DNA of 64,000 nt from JAXGQE01 sp040766585. GTDB taxonomy: Bacteria; Bacillota; SLNR01. Below the pieces are notes generated by a model. It did no database searches and was not told where the DNA came from. It saw only the letters and a program-made list of their open reading frames with translations. Shown piece by piece: positions 35,549-44,646 of this stretch; position 1 is the stretch's first letter; every line of letters begins with the position of its first letter. The translations under genes were made by a program, and so were the position numbers. The DNA lies in the NCBI GenBank assembly GCA_040766585.1, contig JAXGQE010000003.1, forward strand, positions 124,001 through 188,000, written 5' to 3'.

Positions 35549-35704
35549 TTTTTATTCTCTCAGGTTTTCCAATGATATACAGCAGGGGGATCGCTGGAGC
35601 ATCTTTCAAGGATCATTTTGATTTTGGCTCTTTTTGCTAGTTTCAGAAGGAATTTCAACAAAAAAACCGTATTAATCCAGTAATCAAATAAATACTGGAT
35701 GAAA

Positions 35705-35883
35705 CAGCTGGGAGAGTTCCGCGAACGCGGACGCCGAAGGAGTAAGGCAGGCACAGCTAGGTGTCTGACTGAAACTCTCAGGCAAATGAACCAGTTGAAG
35801 ACAGACCTCTGGAAAGATCTATCCAGACTGGGTAGACACCGAAGGAGCACGGCTTTTGGCCTTATCTCTCAGGTATCAAAGAC
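35705..35883 (+). promoter_or_regulatory. Tandem glycine riboswitch
   Basis: Two successive glycine aptamers. The first shows GGGAGAGTTCCGC, GCCGAAGGAGTAA and ACTCTCAGGCAAATGAACCA. The second shows GACCTCTGGAAAGATC, CACCGAAGGAGCA and TCTCTCAGGTATCAAAGACAG. A terminator follows at once, and the glycine reductase operon comes next. Glycine binding should favour readthrough, so the operon is switched on by its substrate. Confidence 0.95.
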
Positions 35884-35923
35884 AGAGCAGTCCGATAGCG
35901 TTGCTATTTGACTGCTCTTTTTT
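35884..35923 (+). terminator. Terminator of the glycine riboswitch
   Basis: AGAGCAGTC and GACTGCTCT pair around an inner ATAGC/GCTAT stem, followed by six Ts. It is the expression platform controlling grd transcription. Confidence 0.9.
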
Positions 35924-35953
35924 GTGGAATAGAAAGTAAAACGAGGCGATACT

Positions 35954-36355
35954 ATGCGTTTTATGATCACAAACAATCCCGAATTTGCCAATGAATCGAA
36001 AGACAATACGGTCATCTTGCTTGATGATCCTGAAAGTGTTTTTATCAGAGCCAGAGATATGATCCATCAGGGATACAAACTGCTGACTCATCCTCAATAC
36101 GGAAACTTGCAGTCTCGCCACTGGTATTACCGAACACTTCTTTTATCGGGTGAAAGAGGAGATTCCCTTGATTATGTTTCTCTGCAGCTGATTGAAGATG
36201 TCATACATAAATATCTCGATCCCAATCAAAAAAGATCAGATATCTCTGCAACGATCCTGGAAGATTATCGGTTGCTTGATCGGGATTTGATCCATCATGC
36301 TTTGGATCATTCAAGCTCTATCAACGAAACCCAACTCAACTATGAGGGGAGGTGA
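35954..36355 (+). CDS. grdX: GrdX family protein
   Basis: 133 residues, soluble. GrdX is a small protein of unknown role always found at the head of glycine/sarcosine/betaine reductase operons. Recognisable stretches are ITNNPEF at the start and VFIRARDMIHQGYKLLTHPQYGNL in the first half. It lies 30 bp after the riboswitch terminator and is followed 4 bp later by grdE, so it is the first gene of the operon. A weak GAGGCG precedes the ATG. Confidence 0.9.
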   Translation: MRFMITNNPEFANESKDNTVILLDDPESVFIRARDMIHQGYKLLTHPQYGNLQSRHWYYRTLLLSGERGDSLDYVSLQLIEDVIHKYLDPNQKRSDISATILEDYRLLDRDLIHHALDHSSSINETQLNYEGR

Positions 36356-36359
36356 AAAT

Positions 36360-37649
36360 ATGAAACTTGACATTGGACAGATCCGAATTGATGATGTGCA
36401 GTTTGGAGAGAGAACCCTGATTCGCGACCATATTCTGTTTGTTAATAGAGAAGAGCTGGCTCAGGTGCTGGGCAAAGATGAAAGGATCCGTTCTGTTCAA
36501 ATTGAAATAGCACGCCCCGGCGAGAAGATCCGTGTCATTCCAGTGAAAGATGTCATCGAGCCCCGGGTCAAGGTAGAAGGTTCCGGAGGAATTTTCCCCG
36601 GGCAGATATGCAAAGTCAATACTGTAGGATCCGGTCGTACCCATTGTCTTAAAGGGGCTGCGGTGGTCACAACCGGAAAGGTAGTAGGGTTCCAGGAAGG
36701 GATCATTGATATGGATGGACCCGGCTCTGATTTTACCCCCTTTTCCAAAACCAATAACGTAGTAGTCATCTGCGAACCGGTTGACGGACTGGTGGCTCAC
36801 GAGCACGAAGAAGTGATCCGGCTGGCGGGATTGAAAGCAGCAGCCTACCTTGGAGAGACAGGAAAAGGCACAGACCCTGACAGTGTTGAAGTGTTCGAGT
36901 ACAGAAATGCCGGCGCTGAGAGAGCGGGATCAAACGGATTGCCTCGGGTGGTTTACGTGTACATGCTGCAAAGCCAGGGGTTGCTCCATGATACTTACGT
37001 ATACGGAGTGGATGCAAAACGCATCCTGCCTACATTGATTTCACCAACTGAAGTCATGGATGGAGCCATCGTTAGTGGGAACTGTGTTTCGGCTTGCGAT
37101 AAAAACACCACATACCACCATCAGAATAACCCAGTGATTCAAGAATTGTACGCTCGGCATGGTCATGACCTTGAATTTGTCGGTGTGATTATCACCAATG
37201 AGAATGTAACGCTGGCAGACAAAGAACGATCGTCCAACATGGTTGCAAACCTCGCATCTTTTTTAGGCGCTGACGGAGCGCTGGTCACCGAAGAAGGTTT
37301 TGGCAACCCGGACACGGATCTCGTGATGAACTGCACTAAGCTAGAAGAGATGGGAATAAAAACGGTTCTGATTACTGACGAATTTGCCGGTAGAGATGGT
37401 GCTTCACAATCTCTTGCAGATGCCAATGTTCGGGCAGACGCAGTTGTCACAGCAGGCAATGCCAATGAGATTGTGCATCTTCCGCCCATGGACAGAATTC
37501 TGGGGCATTTACCCGCCGCCAACATAATCGCCGGTGGATACGTAAAGAGCTTGTCGGAAGACGGTTCCATTAGTACTGAATTGCAGGCTATTACAGGTGC
37601 TACCAATGAATTGGGTTTCAGTTATTTGTCCGCAAGGAATCGAAAATAG
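36360..37649 (+). CDS. grdE: Glycine reductase component B, GrdE proprotein (pyruvoyl-type)
   Basis: 429 residues, proprotein of the alpha and beta subunits of substrate-binding component B. It is cleaved before Cys242 (SGNCVSACDKNTTYHH), the residue that becomes the pyruvoyl group binding the amine of glycine as a Schiff base. The position equals the cysteine known from Eubacterium acidaminophilum. The ATG at 36360 follows GGGAGGTG by 6 nt. Partners in component B are GrdB, and component A is the next gene. Order grdX-E-A-B-C-D identifies a glycine-type reductase, not sarcosine or betaine. Confidence 0.95.
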   Translation: MKLDIGQIRIDDVQFGERTLIRDHILFVNREELAQVLGKDERIRSVQIEIARPGEKIRVIPVKDVIEPRVKVEGSGGIFPGQICKVNTVGSGRTHCLKGAAVVTTGKVVGFQEGIIDMDGPGSDFTPFSKTNNVVVICEPVDGLVAHEHEEVIRLAGLKAAAYLGETGKGTDPDSVEVFEYRNAGAERAGSNGLPRVVYVYMLQSQGLLHDTYVYGVDAKRILPTLISPTEVMDGAIVSGNCVSACDKNTTYHHQNNPVIQELYARHGHDLEFVGVIITNENVTLADKERSSNMVANLASFLGADGALVTEEGFGNPDTDLVMNCTKLEEMGIKTVLITDEFAGRDGASQSLADANVRADAVVTAGNANEIVHLPPMDRILGHLPAANIIAGGYVKSLSEDGSISTELQAITGATNELGFSYLSARNRK

Positions 37650-37676
37650 GATATCGCAAGAAGGAGGACAAGAACC

Positions 37677-38138
37677 ATGCTAAAGGGTAAAAAAGTGATT
37701 GCTTTGGGAGATCGCGACGGGATTCCCGGACCTGCATTGGAAGAATGCATTAAATCAGCAGGGGGAGAGATTGTTTTTGCAGTTACTGAGTGCTTCGTCT
37801 GAACGGCAGCAGGAGCAATGGATCTGGAAAATCAAAAAAGGATCATGGATTTGACTGAGAAGTTCGGCGCTGACAATTTGATTGTCGTATTGGGTGGATC
37901 GGAAGCTGAAGCATCCGGTCTGGCTGCTGAAACAGTTACAAACGGTGATCCGACATTTGCCGGTCCATTGGCCGGAGTCCAGTTGGGACTTCAGGTATAC
38001 CATGTTTTTGAGGAAGAGATCAAACAGGACATCGATGCACAAGTCTATGATGATCAAGTGAGCATGATGGAAATGGTGCTGGATGTGGATGCCATCACAG
38101 TGGAAGTAAGCAACATTCGCAAAGAATACAGCAAGTAG
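37677..38138 (+). CDS. grdA: Glycine reductase selenoprotein A (Sec at TGA 37800)
   Basis: 153 residues with selenocysteine at residue 42, read through TGA at 37800-37802 in the context TECFV-U-TAAGAMD. This matches the CxxU redox site of component A, which carries carboxymethyl-selenoether from component B to component C. Downstream sequence (FGADNLIVVLGGSEAEASG) is the conserved core of GrdA, in the same frame. AAGGAGGACAAG precedes the ATG. Without readthrough only 41 residues would be made. Confidence 0.95.
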
Positions 38139-38174
38139 TTTGATTCGGAATTTGTCGGGGAAGGAGGGAAGAGA

Positions 38175-39494
38175 ATGACTGATTCCATTCGTGTAGTGCA
38201 TTATCTAAACCAGTTCTTTGGCCAAGTCGGAGGAGAGGACAAAGCCGGAACGCTTCCAATGGCCAAAGAAGGTTCTGTGGGCCCGGGAACAGCATTTCAA
38301 AGTTACTTGAAAGATCAAGCGACGATAGTCGGGACAGTTATCTGCGGAGATTCGTATTTCAATGAAAATACAGAAAAAGCCGGAGCCGAGATTATCCGCC
38401 TGATTCGTGATTTCAGTCCGGATTTAGTGATTGCAGGCCCTGCATTCAATGCCGGACGCTATGGGGTTGCCTGCGGTTGGGTAGCAAAGGCAGTATCGGA
38501 GCAGCTGAATGTTCCGGCCGTTACTGGAATGTACGCGGAGAATCCTGGCGTTGAGCTGTATCAAAAATCGGTATATATTGTTCCCACCACGGATTCGGCA
38601 GCCGGGATGAGAAAAGCGGTTCCCGCCATGGCTGCATTGGCAGTCAAGTTAGCCAAAGGGGACGAGATAGGTTCTGCTGAAGAAGAAGGATACATGGACC
38701 AGGGAAGTACACGGGAAAATTTTTTCAGAGAAGAAAGAGGCGCAAAAAGAGCCGTGGATATGCTGATAGCCAAGCTCTATGGACAGCCCTATACCACGGA
38801 GTACCCGATGCCCGAATTTGATCGGGTATTTCCTCAACCTGCTATCACCGATGCGAGAAAAGTAAAAATTGCTCTGGTCACATCCGGTGGGATTGTTCCC
38901 AAAGGGAATCCAGATAAAATTGAAGCATCCAGCGCTTCAAAATTCGGCACCTATCCCATTGAAAATGTCATGGATTTAACTAAAGAAACATACGAAACTG
39001 CCCATGGTGGTTATGACCCGGTGTATGCTAATGATGATCCGGATCGAGTTCTGCCTGTCGATGTAGTAAAGGAATTGGAAGCCGCTGGGGAAATTGGCTC
39101 TATACACCCTTACTTTTATTCAACTGTTGGCAATGGTACTTCGGTGGCCAACGCGAAAAAGTTTGCGCAGAAGATCGCTGCAGAACTTGTGAATGAAGGA
39201 GTACAGGCAGTTATCCTGACATCCACGTGAGGTACCTGCACTCGTTGCGGAGCAACGATGGTGAAAGAAATAGAACGAACAGGGATACCGGTTGTGCATG
39301 TTTGCACCGTGGTACCCATATCATTAACGGTTGGAGCGAATCGCATTGTGCCAGCAATTGCGATCCCTCATCCTCTCGGGAATCCGGAATTAAGCGGAAA
39401 AGATGAGAAAAATCTGAGGAAGAAATTGGTTCGAAAAGCATTAAAGGCTTTGGAAACAGAAGTTGATCACCAGACGGTGTTTGAGGAAGAATAA
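38175..39494 (+). CDS. grdB: Glycine reductase component B selenoprotein subunit GrdB (Sec at TGA 39228)
   Basis: 439 residues including selenocysteine at position 352 (TGA 39228-39230) in the context TST-U-GTCTRCGATM. This UxxCxxC motif is that of GrdB. The start RVVHYLNQFFGQVGGEDKAG is the conserved N-terminus. It combines with cleaved GrdE and forms the Se-carboxymethyl intermediate on protein A. GGAAGGAGGG precedes the ATG. The reading frame continues cleanly after the TGA to 39494. Confidence 0.95.
39241..39259 (+). promoter_or_regulatory. SECIS-like hairpin in grdB
   Basis: TCGTTGC and GCAACGA pair across a GGA loop, 11 to 28 nt after the Sec codon (39228-39230). The placement fits a bacterial selenocysteine insertion element. 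Confidence 0.65.
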
Positions 39495-39564
39495 TATATG
39501 CTGGATGCAGATGGGTAATGTCGGTCATTGCCCATCTGTGTCTGTCTACATGGAGGTGCCATCA

Positions 39565-41106
39565 ATGTTTCCTGTGATTAAGGGAGCATCGTATGTATTG
39601 GTTCACACTCCCCATCTACTCGCAATGAACGGTACGACACAGACGATGGAGAGAATGCGGAATCCGGATTCTGAGTATCTGACGAATCTGAGTACACATT
39701 TACGGGAGTACCGGGATGTATTATCTTATCCACCCAATCAGGTCTTTATTGGGGCTTATGAACCGGGAATTCTTGATACAATCCAGCGACCCTGGTATTT
39801 GCACGGGATTGAAGGTTCTCGGCGTTACGCTCCATACGGTGAAATTATGCCGGAAGATGAATTTTTTGGTGTGATGAAAATGGTTGATTCCTTTGACCTC
39901 GTTTTGCTGGAAACAGAATTTGCCCGTCAGGTTAGTCACAAGCTGAAGGGACACCCGAGCGTAAGTGAAAAGATGTTGGAAAAAATCAGCAACGGATCGG
40001 ATATGGGTATCATTGATAAAGCAGTGAACGACGATGGGGCAGAGCCGCTAATGGTGAAGCAAAAAACAGTCGGCTGCGTACGCAGAGCCCATGCAGTGGA
40101 TGAGAATCTTTCGTCCGGCATAATGACGGAAAACATTGCTTCAAAAGCTTCCGCCCACATTGCTGTTTGCCATTTGCTAAAGAATTTAGATTTGAATCCC
40201 GATGGAATTGACTATATTATTGAAGCTTCAGAAGAAGCCTGCGGCGATATGAATCAGCGTGGGGGAGGAAATTTTGCCAAAGCTATTGCGGAAACGGCAG
40301 GATGTTCCAATGCAACGGGGGCAGACACCCGTGCTTTCTGTGCCGGTCCAGTCCATGCGTTGGTTCAGGCTGCAGCACTAGTTCAATCGGGGATTTTTGA
40401 GAATGTAATTGTCACCGGAGGCGGTGCTTTGGCGAAGCTGGGTATGAACGGGAAAGAGCATGCAGCAAAAGGGCTGCCTGTTCTGGAAGATGTAATTGGA
40501 GCATTTGCCGTGCTGGTTTCAAAAAATGATTCCATACACCCTGTAATTCGAACCGATATGATCGGACGGCATCGGATCCGCTCGGGATCATCTCCCCAAA
40601 TGGTCATTCAGTCCATGGTAACGGATCCTTTGGACTCCGTCGGCTTACAGATTAAGGATATTGATAAGTTTTCCGTTGAAATGCAGAATCCTGAGATCAC
40701 TGAACCTGCAGGCGCAGGGGATGTCCCGAAAGCGAATTACAAAATGATTGGCGCATTGGCAGTCAAACGCGGAGAAATTGGCCGAGATGAGCTCAATGAT
40801 TTTGTTACCAAGCATGGGATGCCTGGATTTGCGCCTACCCAGGGGCATATTCCGTCCGGGGTTCCATTCATAGGACCGGCTGTGGATATGATCATGAGCG
40901 GTCAAATCAACCGGGCCATGATCATCGGGAAAGGAAGTTTATTCTTAGCCAGGATGACCAATCAGTTTGATGGAATGTCGTTTGTGATGGATCGCAATGA
41001 GCAGGTTCAACCGGATCTTCCCGTACCTTCGGATGATACTATGACACGAAAGATTCTGGCACAGGTCCTTCGAGATGCAGCATCAAAACTGCTTTTGGAT
41101 GAGTGA
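39565..41106 (+). CDS. grdC: Glycine reductase component C subunit beta, GrdC
   Basis: 513 residues, standard for GrdC. The start FPVIKGASYVLVHTPHLLAMNGTTQT and the thiolase-like region CGDMNQRGGGNFAKAIAETAGCSNATGADTRAFCAGPVHAL (fold of beta-ketoacyl synthases) are diagnostic. With GrdD it converts the carboxymethyl-selenoether from protein A to acetyl-phosphate using phosphate, giving ATP through acetate kinase. The ATG at 39565 follows GGAGGTG by 6-7 nt; upstream in-frame starts lie within grdB. Confidence 0.95.
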   Translation: MFPVIKGASYVLVHTPHLLAMNGTTQTMERMRNPDSEYLTNLSTHLREYRDVLSYPPNQVFIGAYEPGILDTIQRPWYLHGIEGSRRYAPYGEIMPEDEFFGVMKMVDSFDLVLLETEFARQVSHKLKGHPSVSEKMLEKISNGSDMGIIDKAVNDDGAEPLMVKQKTVGCVRRAHAVDENLSSGIMTENIASKASAHIAVCHLLKNLDLNPDGIDYIIEASEEACGDMNQRGGGNFAKAIAETAGCSNATGADTRAFCAGPVHALVQAAALVQSGIFENVIVTGGGALAKLGMNGKEHAAKGLPVLEDVIGAFAVLVSKNDSIHPVIRTDMIGRHRIRSGSSPQMVIQSMVTDPLDSVGLQIKDIDKFSVEMQNPEITEPAGAGDVPKANYKMIGALAVKRGEIGRDELNDFVTKHGMPGFAPTQGHIPSGVPFIGPAVDMIMSGQINRAMIIGKGSLFLARMTNQFDGMSFVMDRNEQVQPDLPVPSDDTMTRKILAQVLRDAASKLLLDE

Positions 41107-41129
41107 GATCGTTACGGGGAGGTGATGGT

Positions 41130-42284
41130 ATGACAGTTCAAGAGAAAAGAAAACTGGCAGAAACGCTGATGGACATGGCCGACTATCTGGATGGAATAGG
41201 ACATGGAAACAGAAAGGTCCGTATTGGAGTAACAGTGCATGGAAGTGAACTGGGCGACAGTGAGATATGGCATGGAATTGAGTTAGCCAATCATAAGTAT
41301 CCCGATATCGAATGCATTCCCATCGAGGCAGAAACCAGACAGATTGAAGGATCTGCTTCCTGTGAGAAAGAAATTCACTTAAAAATGGACGGCCTTTTTA
41401 AGAACCACCGAATTGATGCTGCGGTAACTATGCATTATCCGTTCCCTATCGGGATTGCCACAGTGGGAAGAGTGCCGGTGCCGGCAAATGGCCGGGAAAT
41501 TTTTATTGCGACGACGACGGGATCTGCATCTTCAAAGAGAGTTGAGTCCCTGGTTCTCAATGCAATTTGTGGTATAAGTGCTGCAAAAGCATGCGGAGTG
41601 AGTGATCCCACAGTGGGTTTTTTGAATATAGATGGAGCCAGGCAGGCAGAAAAAATTCTCAGTACGATCATGCAAAACGGCTACCCTGTTCGATTCGGTA
41701 CTTCGTCCCGTTCAGAAGGCAGCCAGATTCTCCGCGGGAATGACATTTTAAACGGAGCCAGCGATGTAATTGTTGCGGATTCTTTGACAGGAAATATTAT
41801 CATGAAGATGATGTCTGCATTTCACACCGGTGGGAATTACGAATCTGTAGGGTACGGGTACGGCCCCGGGATCGGTAGCAATGCTGAACAGATTGTGGGA
41901 ATTGTATCGAGAGCATCCGGAGCTCCAGTGATCGCTGGAGCGATCCGGTATGCAGCAGATGCATACAGGGGGAAAGTCCTCGATATCTACTCTCACGAAA
42001 AGAAACTAGCAGATCGGGCTGGTCTGATGAAAGAAATCGACAAAATGAAATCCTCAGCAGAAGCAGATTCTGATCGTAAAATGATTCAGCCACCACCTGA
42101 AAAAGTGGTGACCGAAGAGATTGCAGGGATCGATATTCTCGAGCTCGATGAAGCTGTTCAGCAGTTATGGGGAGAGGGTATATTTGGTAAGACCGGAATG
42201 GGATGCACTGGTCCTGTGATACTGGTAGCAGAAGAAGATAAAAATCAAGCATTGTCGATCCTGCAGAAGGCTCGGTATATATAA
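41130..42284 (+). CDS. grdD: Glycine reductase component C subunit alpha, GrdD
   Basis: 384 residues, PlsX/phosphate-acetyltransferase-like fold (VIVADSLTGNIIMKMMSAFHTGG). Cys359 in KTGMGCTGPVI corresponds to the cysteine known to carry the acetyl thioester in Eubacterium acidaminophilum GrdD. Together with GrdC it completes acetyl-phosphate formation. GGGGAGGTG precedes the ATG at 41130. It is the last grd gene. No trxB or trxA is found within the operon, although they often accompany it elsewhere. No terminator is evident before the converging hypE gene. Confidence 0.95.
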   Translation: MTVQEKRKLAETLMDMADYLDGIGHGNRKVRIGVTVHGSELGDSEIWHGIELANHKYPDIECIPIEAETRQIEGSASCEKEIHLKMDGLFKNHRIDAAVTMHYPFPIGIATVGRVPVPANGREIFIATTTGSASSKRVESLVLNAICGISAAKACGVSDPTVGFLNIDGARQAEKILSTIMQNGYPVRFGTSSRSEGSQILRGNDILNGASDVIVADSLTGNIIMKMMSAFHTGGNYESVGYGYGPGIGSNAEQIVGIVSRASGAPVIAGAIRYAADAYRGKVLDIYSHEKKLADRAGLMKEIDKMKSSAEADSDRKMIQPPPEKVVTEEIAGIDILELDEAVQQLWGEGIFGKTGMGCTGPVILVAEEDKNQALSILQKARYI

Positions 42285-42316
42285 ATAAAGGATCAGCATA
42301 AGACCAAAGACCATGA

Positions 42317-43330
42317 TTAGCAGATTCTTGGGAGAATCTCATCTGGAAGCATTTCAAGAATACGGGTACCCCCATACCGTGTTTTCATCCAGGCATGTGG
42401 GCCTTCGTCGGTAACATAGCCAATGACAGCCGGTTCTGAACCTATCTGATCGTGGCGAATGGCATCGATAATTGTCTTGCTTTGGCCTGGGCTGCAAATC
42501 AGAATGAACTTTCCTTCGTTGGCCAAATACAAAGGGTCAATTCCCAGAATATCACATGCTCCTGCCGTTTCTGTTCGAATCGGCACTTTTTCTTCATAGA
42601 TGGTTAGAGATTTTCCCGAGTCCTGTGCAATTTCTGAAAGAACCGTAGCTACGCCGCCCCTGGTTGGATCTCTCATAAAGCGGATTCCCGGATACGAGGC
42701 TATCAACTTCATGATTGTATGATGTAGGCAGCGGGCATCGCTGTGAATCTGAGAAGAAAACTTCAGCCCTTCGCGTTGAGAAAGTATTGCGACACCGTGG
42801 TCGGCTATATATCCATTAATAATAATATGGTCACCCGGCTGTATCAGATCCATACCCAAATGAGCTTCGGGATGCTTCCAGCCGATACCGGTTGTATTGA
42901 TAAAGATCTTATCACCTTTACCTTTTTCAACAACCTTGGTGTCTCCTGTGATAATTTGAACACCTGCGTCGCGGGCTTCTGTGCCCATGGATGAAGCGAT
43001 CCGTTCAAGGTCATGGATAGAAAAACCTTCTTCAAGAATGAATGAGGCAGTCAGGTATTTTGGGATTCCTCCTGAAACAGCGATATCATTGACAGTTCCG
43101 CAAACTGCCAGACTGCCGATATTGCCCCCGGGGAAAAATATGGGGTCGATGACGAAACTATCTGTACTTATCAGAATTTCATCGTTCGTATCTGATACTA
43201 TGGTGGCGGCATCATCCATTTTGGCGATTTCTTTACTGTGAATATGTTTTTGAAATACATCCCGAATCAGCCTATAACTCAGCAAGCCTCCTGACCCATG
43301 CGCCAGACGAATTACTTGATCATTTCCCAT
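42317..43330 (-). CDS. hypE: Hydrogenase maturation protein HypE
   Basis: 337 residues of the PurM-like ATPase family. It ends in PRIC: the terminal Cys is carbamoylated by HypF and dehydrated to thiocyanate, giving the CN ligands of the NiFe site. GSGG(LLSY) at the start, FVIDPIFFPGGNIGSLAVCG and RDPTRGGVATVL are typical. The ATG at 43330 is chosen because it aligns with the family N-terminus; it overlaps the end of hypD by 11 bp. GGAG lies about 13 nt upstream, a longer spacing than usual. Confidence 0.95.
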   Translation of the reverse strand: MGNDQVIRLAHGSGGLLSYRLIRDVFQKHIHSKEIAKMDDAATIVSDTNDEILISTDSFVIDPIFFPGGNIGSLAVCGTVNDIAVSGGIPKYLTASFILEEGFSIHDLERIASSMGTEARDAGVQIITGDTKVVEKGKGDKIFINTTGIGWKHPEAHLGMDLIQPGDHIIINGYIADHGVAILSQREGLKFSSQIHSDARCLHHTIMKLIASYPGIRFMRDPTRGGVATVLSEIAQDSGKSLTIYEEKVPIRTETAGACDILGIDPLYLANEGKFILICSPGQSKTIIDAIRHDQIGSEPAVIGYVTDEGPHAWMKTRYGGTRILEMLPDEILPRIC

Positions 43331-44435
43331 GGTTGTCGGCAGTCTCCTTTCGCAGAAAATGACGGTCATATTGATAATATGCGGCGCAAGCACCTTCACC
43401 GGAGACCATGCAAGGGCCTTGCGGGTTCTCCGGTGTGCAAATATTTTTGAAAAGGGGGCAGGCAACGGGTTTCATTTGCCCGGTGATAATAGCTCCGCAG
43501 CAGCACTCTGTGAGTGATGGTGTGTCATCCGGCAAGGAAGGCTGGAATTTCTGTTCGGCATCCCAAAGGGAGAAATCCGGTCGAATTCGCAGACCGCTGT
43601 TTGGAATATCGCCGAGCCCTCGCCACTGGGCATCCGATTGGTAGAACACATCGACGATTTCTTTTCTGGCCAAAGGGTTTCCGGATTGCGTGACAACTCT
43701 CGGATATCCATTAATGAGTTTGTTTTCATTATTCTGAACCATCTGGGTCAGCAATTTGACCGAATGGAGTATCTCCACTGGTGTGAAGCCTGTCACGACA
43801 GAAGGCAGTCGATGCAATTGGGGCAGAAAAGAAAATGGCTCCAATCCAAGTACAGCTGCAACATGGCCCGGAAGCAGCAAACCATCTATCCGATGATGAT
43901 TAGAAAAAAGAGCATGGAGTGCTTCAGGCACTGTCTTATGGAGAGATAAGACGGAATAATTTTTTGTGTTTTGACGCATAGCATGCTTGAGGCTGGCAGC
44001 TACAACAGGCACTGTAGTCTCAAACCCTACGCCAAAGAAAATGACCTGCCGGGCTGGATTATCCACGGCAATTTTGAGAGCATCCAGAGGAGAAAAAACT
44101 ACACGGATATCTGCACCTTCGGCTTTGATTTTGGCCAGAGAAGAATGGGTGCCTGGAACACGCAGCATATCCCCAAATGTAGTGGTGATGGTATCAGGTA
44201 TTCTCGCATAAGCAATCATCTTATCGATATCTGCTTGAGTTGTGACACAGACTGGGCATCCAGGGCCACTGATAAAATCAATATGGCCATCCAGCGTCTG
44301 TCTGAAAGAATATCTGGAAACAGCGTGCGTATGGGTCCCGCACACCTCCATAATTCGGAGAACGCGAGGGGTTTTACTTCGGATGGTCTCCAGAAGGTTT
44401 TGTACATGAGCTGGATCATTCAAAGGATGTGTCAA
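43320..44435 (-). CDS. hypD: Hydrogenase maturation protein HypD
   Basis: 371 residues. It contains the conserved Cys motifs RIMEVCGTHTHAV, SGPGCPVCVT and the C-terminal CCCGAIITGQMKPVACPLFKNIC that hold the [4Fe-4S] cluster. HypD works with HypC to assemble the Fe(CN)2CO group. The TTG at 44435 has GGAGATG about 8 nt upstream and lies within the end of hypC (20-bp overlap), implying tight coupling. Confidence 0.97.
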   Translation of the reverse strand: MTHPLNDPAHVQNLLETIRSKTPRVLRIMEVCGTHTHAVSRYSFRQTLDGHIDFISGPGCPVCVTTQADIDKMIAYARIPDTITTTFGDMLRVPGTHSSLAKIKAEGADIRVVFSPLDALKIAVDNPARQVIFFGVGFETTVPVVAASLKHAMRQNTKNYSVLSLHKTVPEALHALFSNHHRIDGLLLPGHVAAVLGLEPFSFLPQLHRLPSVVTGFTPVEILHSVKLLTQMVQNNENKLINGYPRVVTQSGNPLARKEIVDVFYQSDAQWRGLGDIPNSGLRIRPDFSLWDAEQKFQPSLPDDTPSLTECCCGAIITGQMKPVACPLFKNICTPENPQGPCMVSGEGACAAYYQYDRHFLRKETADNHGK

Positions 44436-44646
44436 GTTCGTCCATCTCCTTTAGAATATCCAATGTTATTTTTGCTTCTTCTTCGGACATAAACTGCAGT
44501 GCATATCCGGCATGAACCATAACATAATCGCCCGGTTTTGCCTCGGGCAGCATGCTGATATAGGCACGAAAGAGGTTGCCGTTAATATCCACTTCGGCAT
44601 AATCTCCGGTAATCGAAACTATTTTCCCCGGTAAAGCTAAACACAT
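44416..44646 (-). CDS. hypC: Hydrogenase maturation chaperone HypC
   Basis: 76 residues beginning MCLALPGKIVSI. The Cys2 after Met removal is the residue that binds the Fe precursor in complex with HypD. It ends in a charged tail typical of the family. It overlaps the end of hypF by 10 bp, and hypD begins within its last codons. Confidence 0.97.
   Translation of the reverse strand: MCLALPGKIVSITGDYAEVDINGNLFRAYISMLPEAKPGDYVMVHAGYALQFMSEEEAKITLDILKEMDELDTSFE

Noticed and set aside
37800..37802. TGA in grdA taken as a frame-ending mutation
   Set aside because: The position, CxxU context and intact downstream sequence fit selenocysteine in component A.
39228..39230. TGA in grdB taken as the end of the gene
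   Set aside because: The following UxxCxxC motif and 87 further residues are the conserved end of GrdB.
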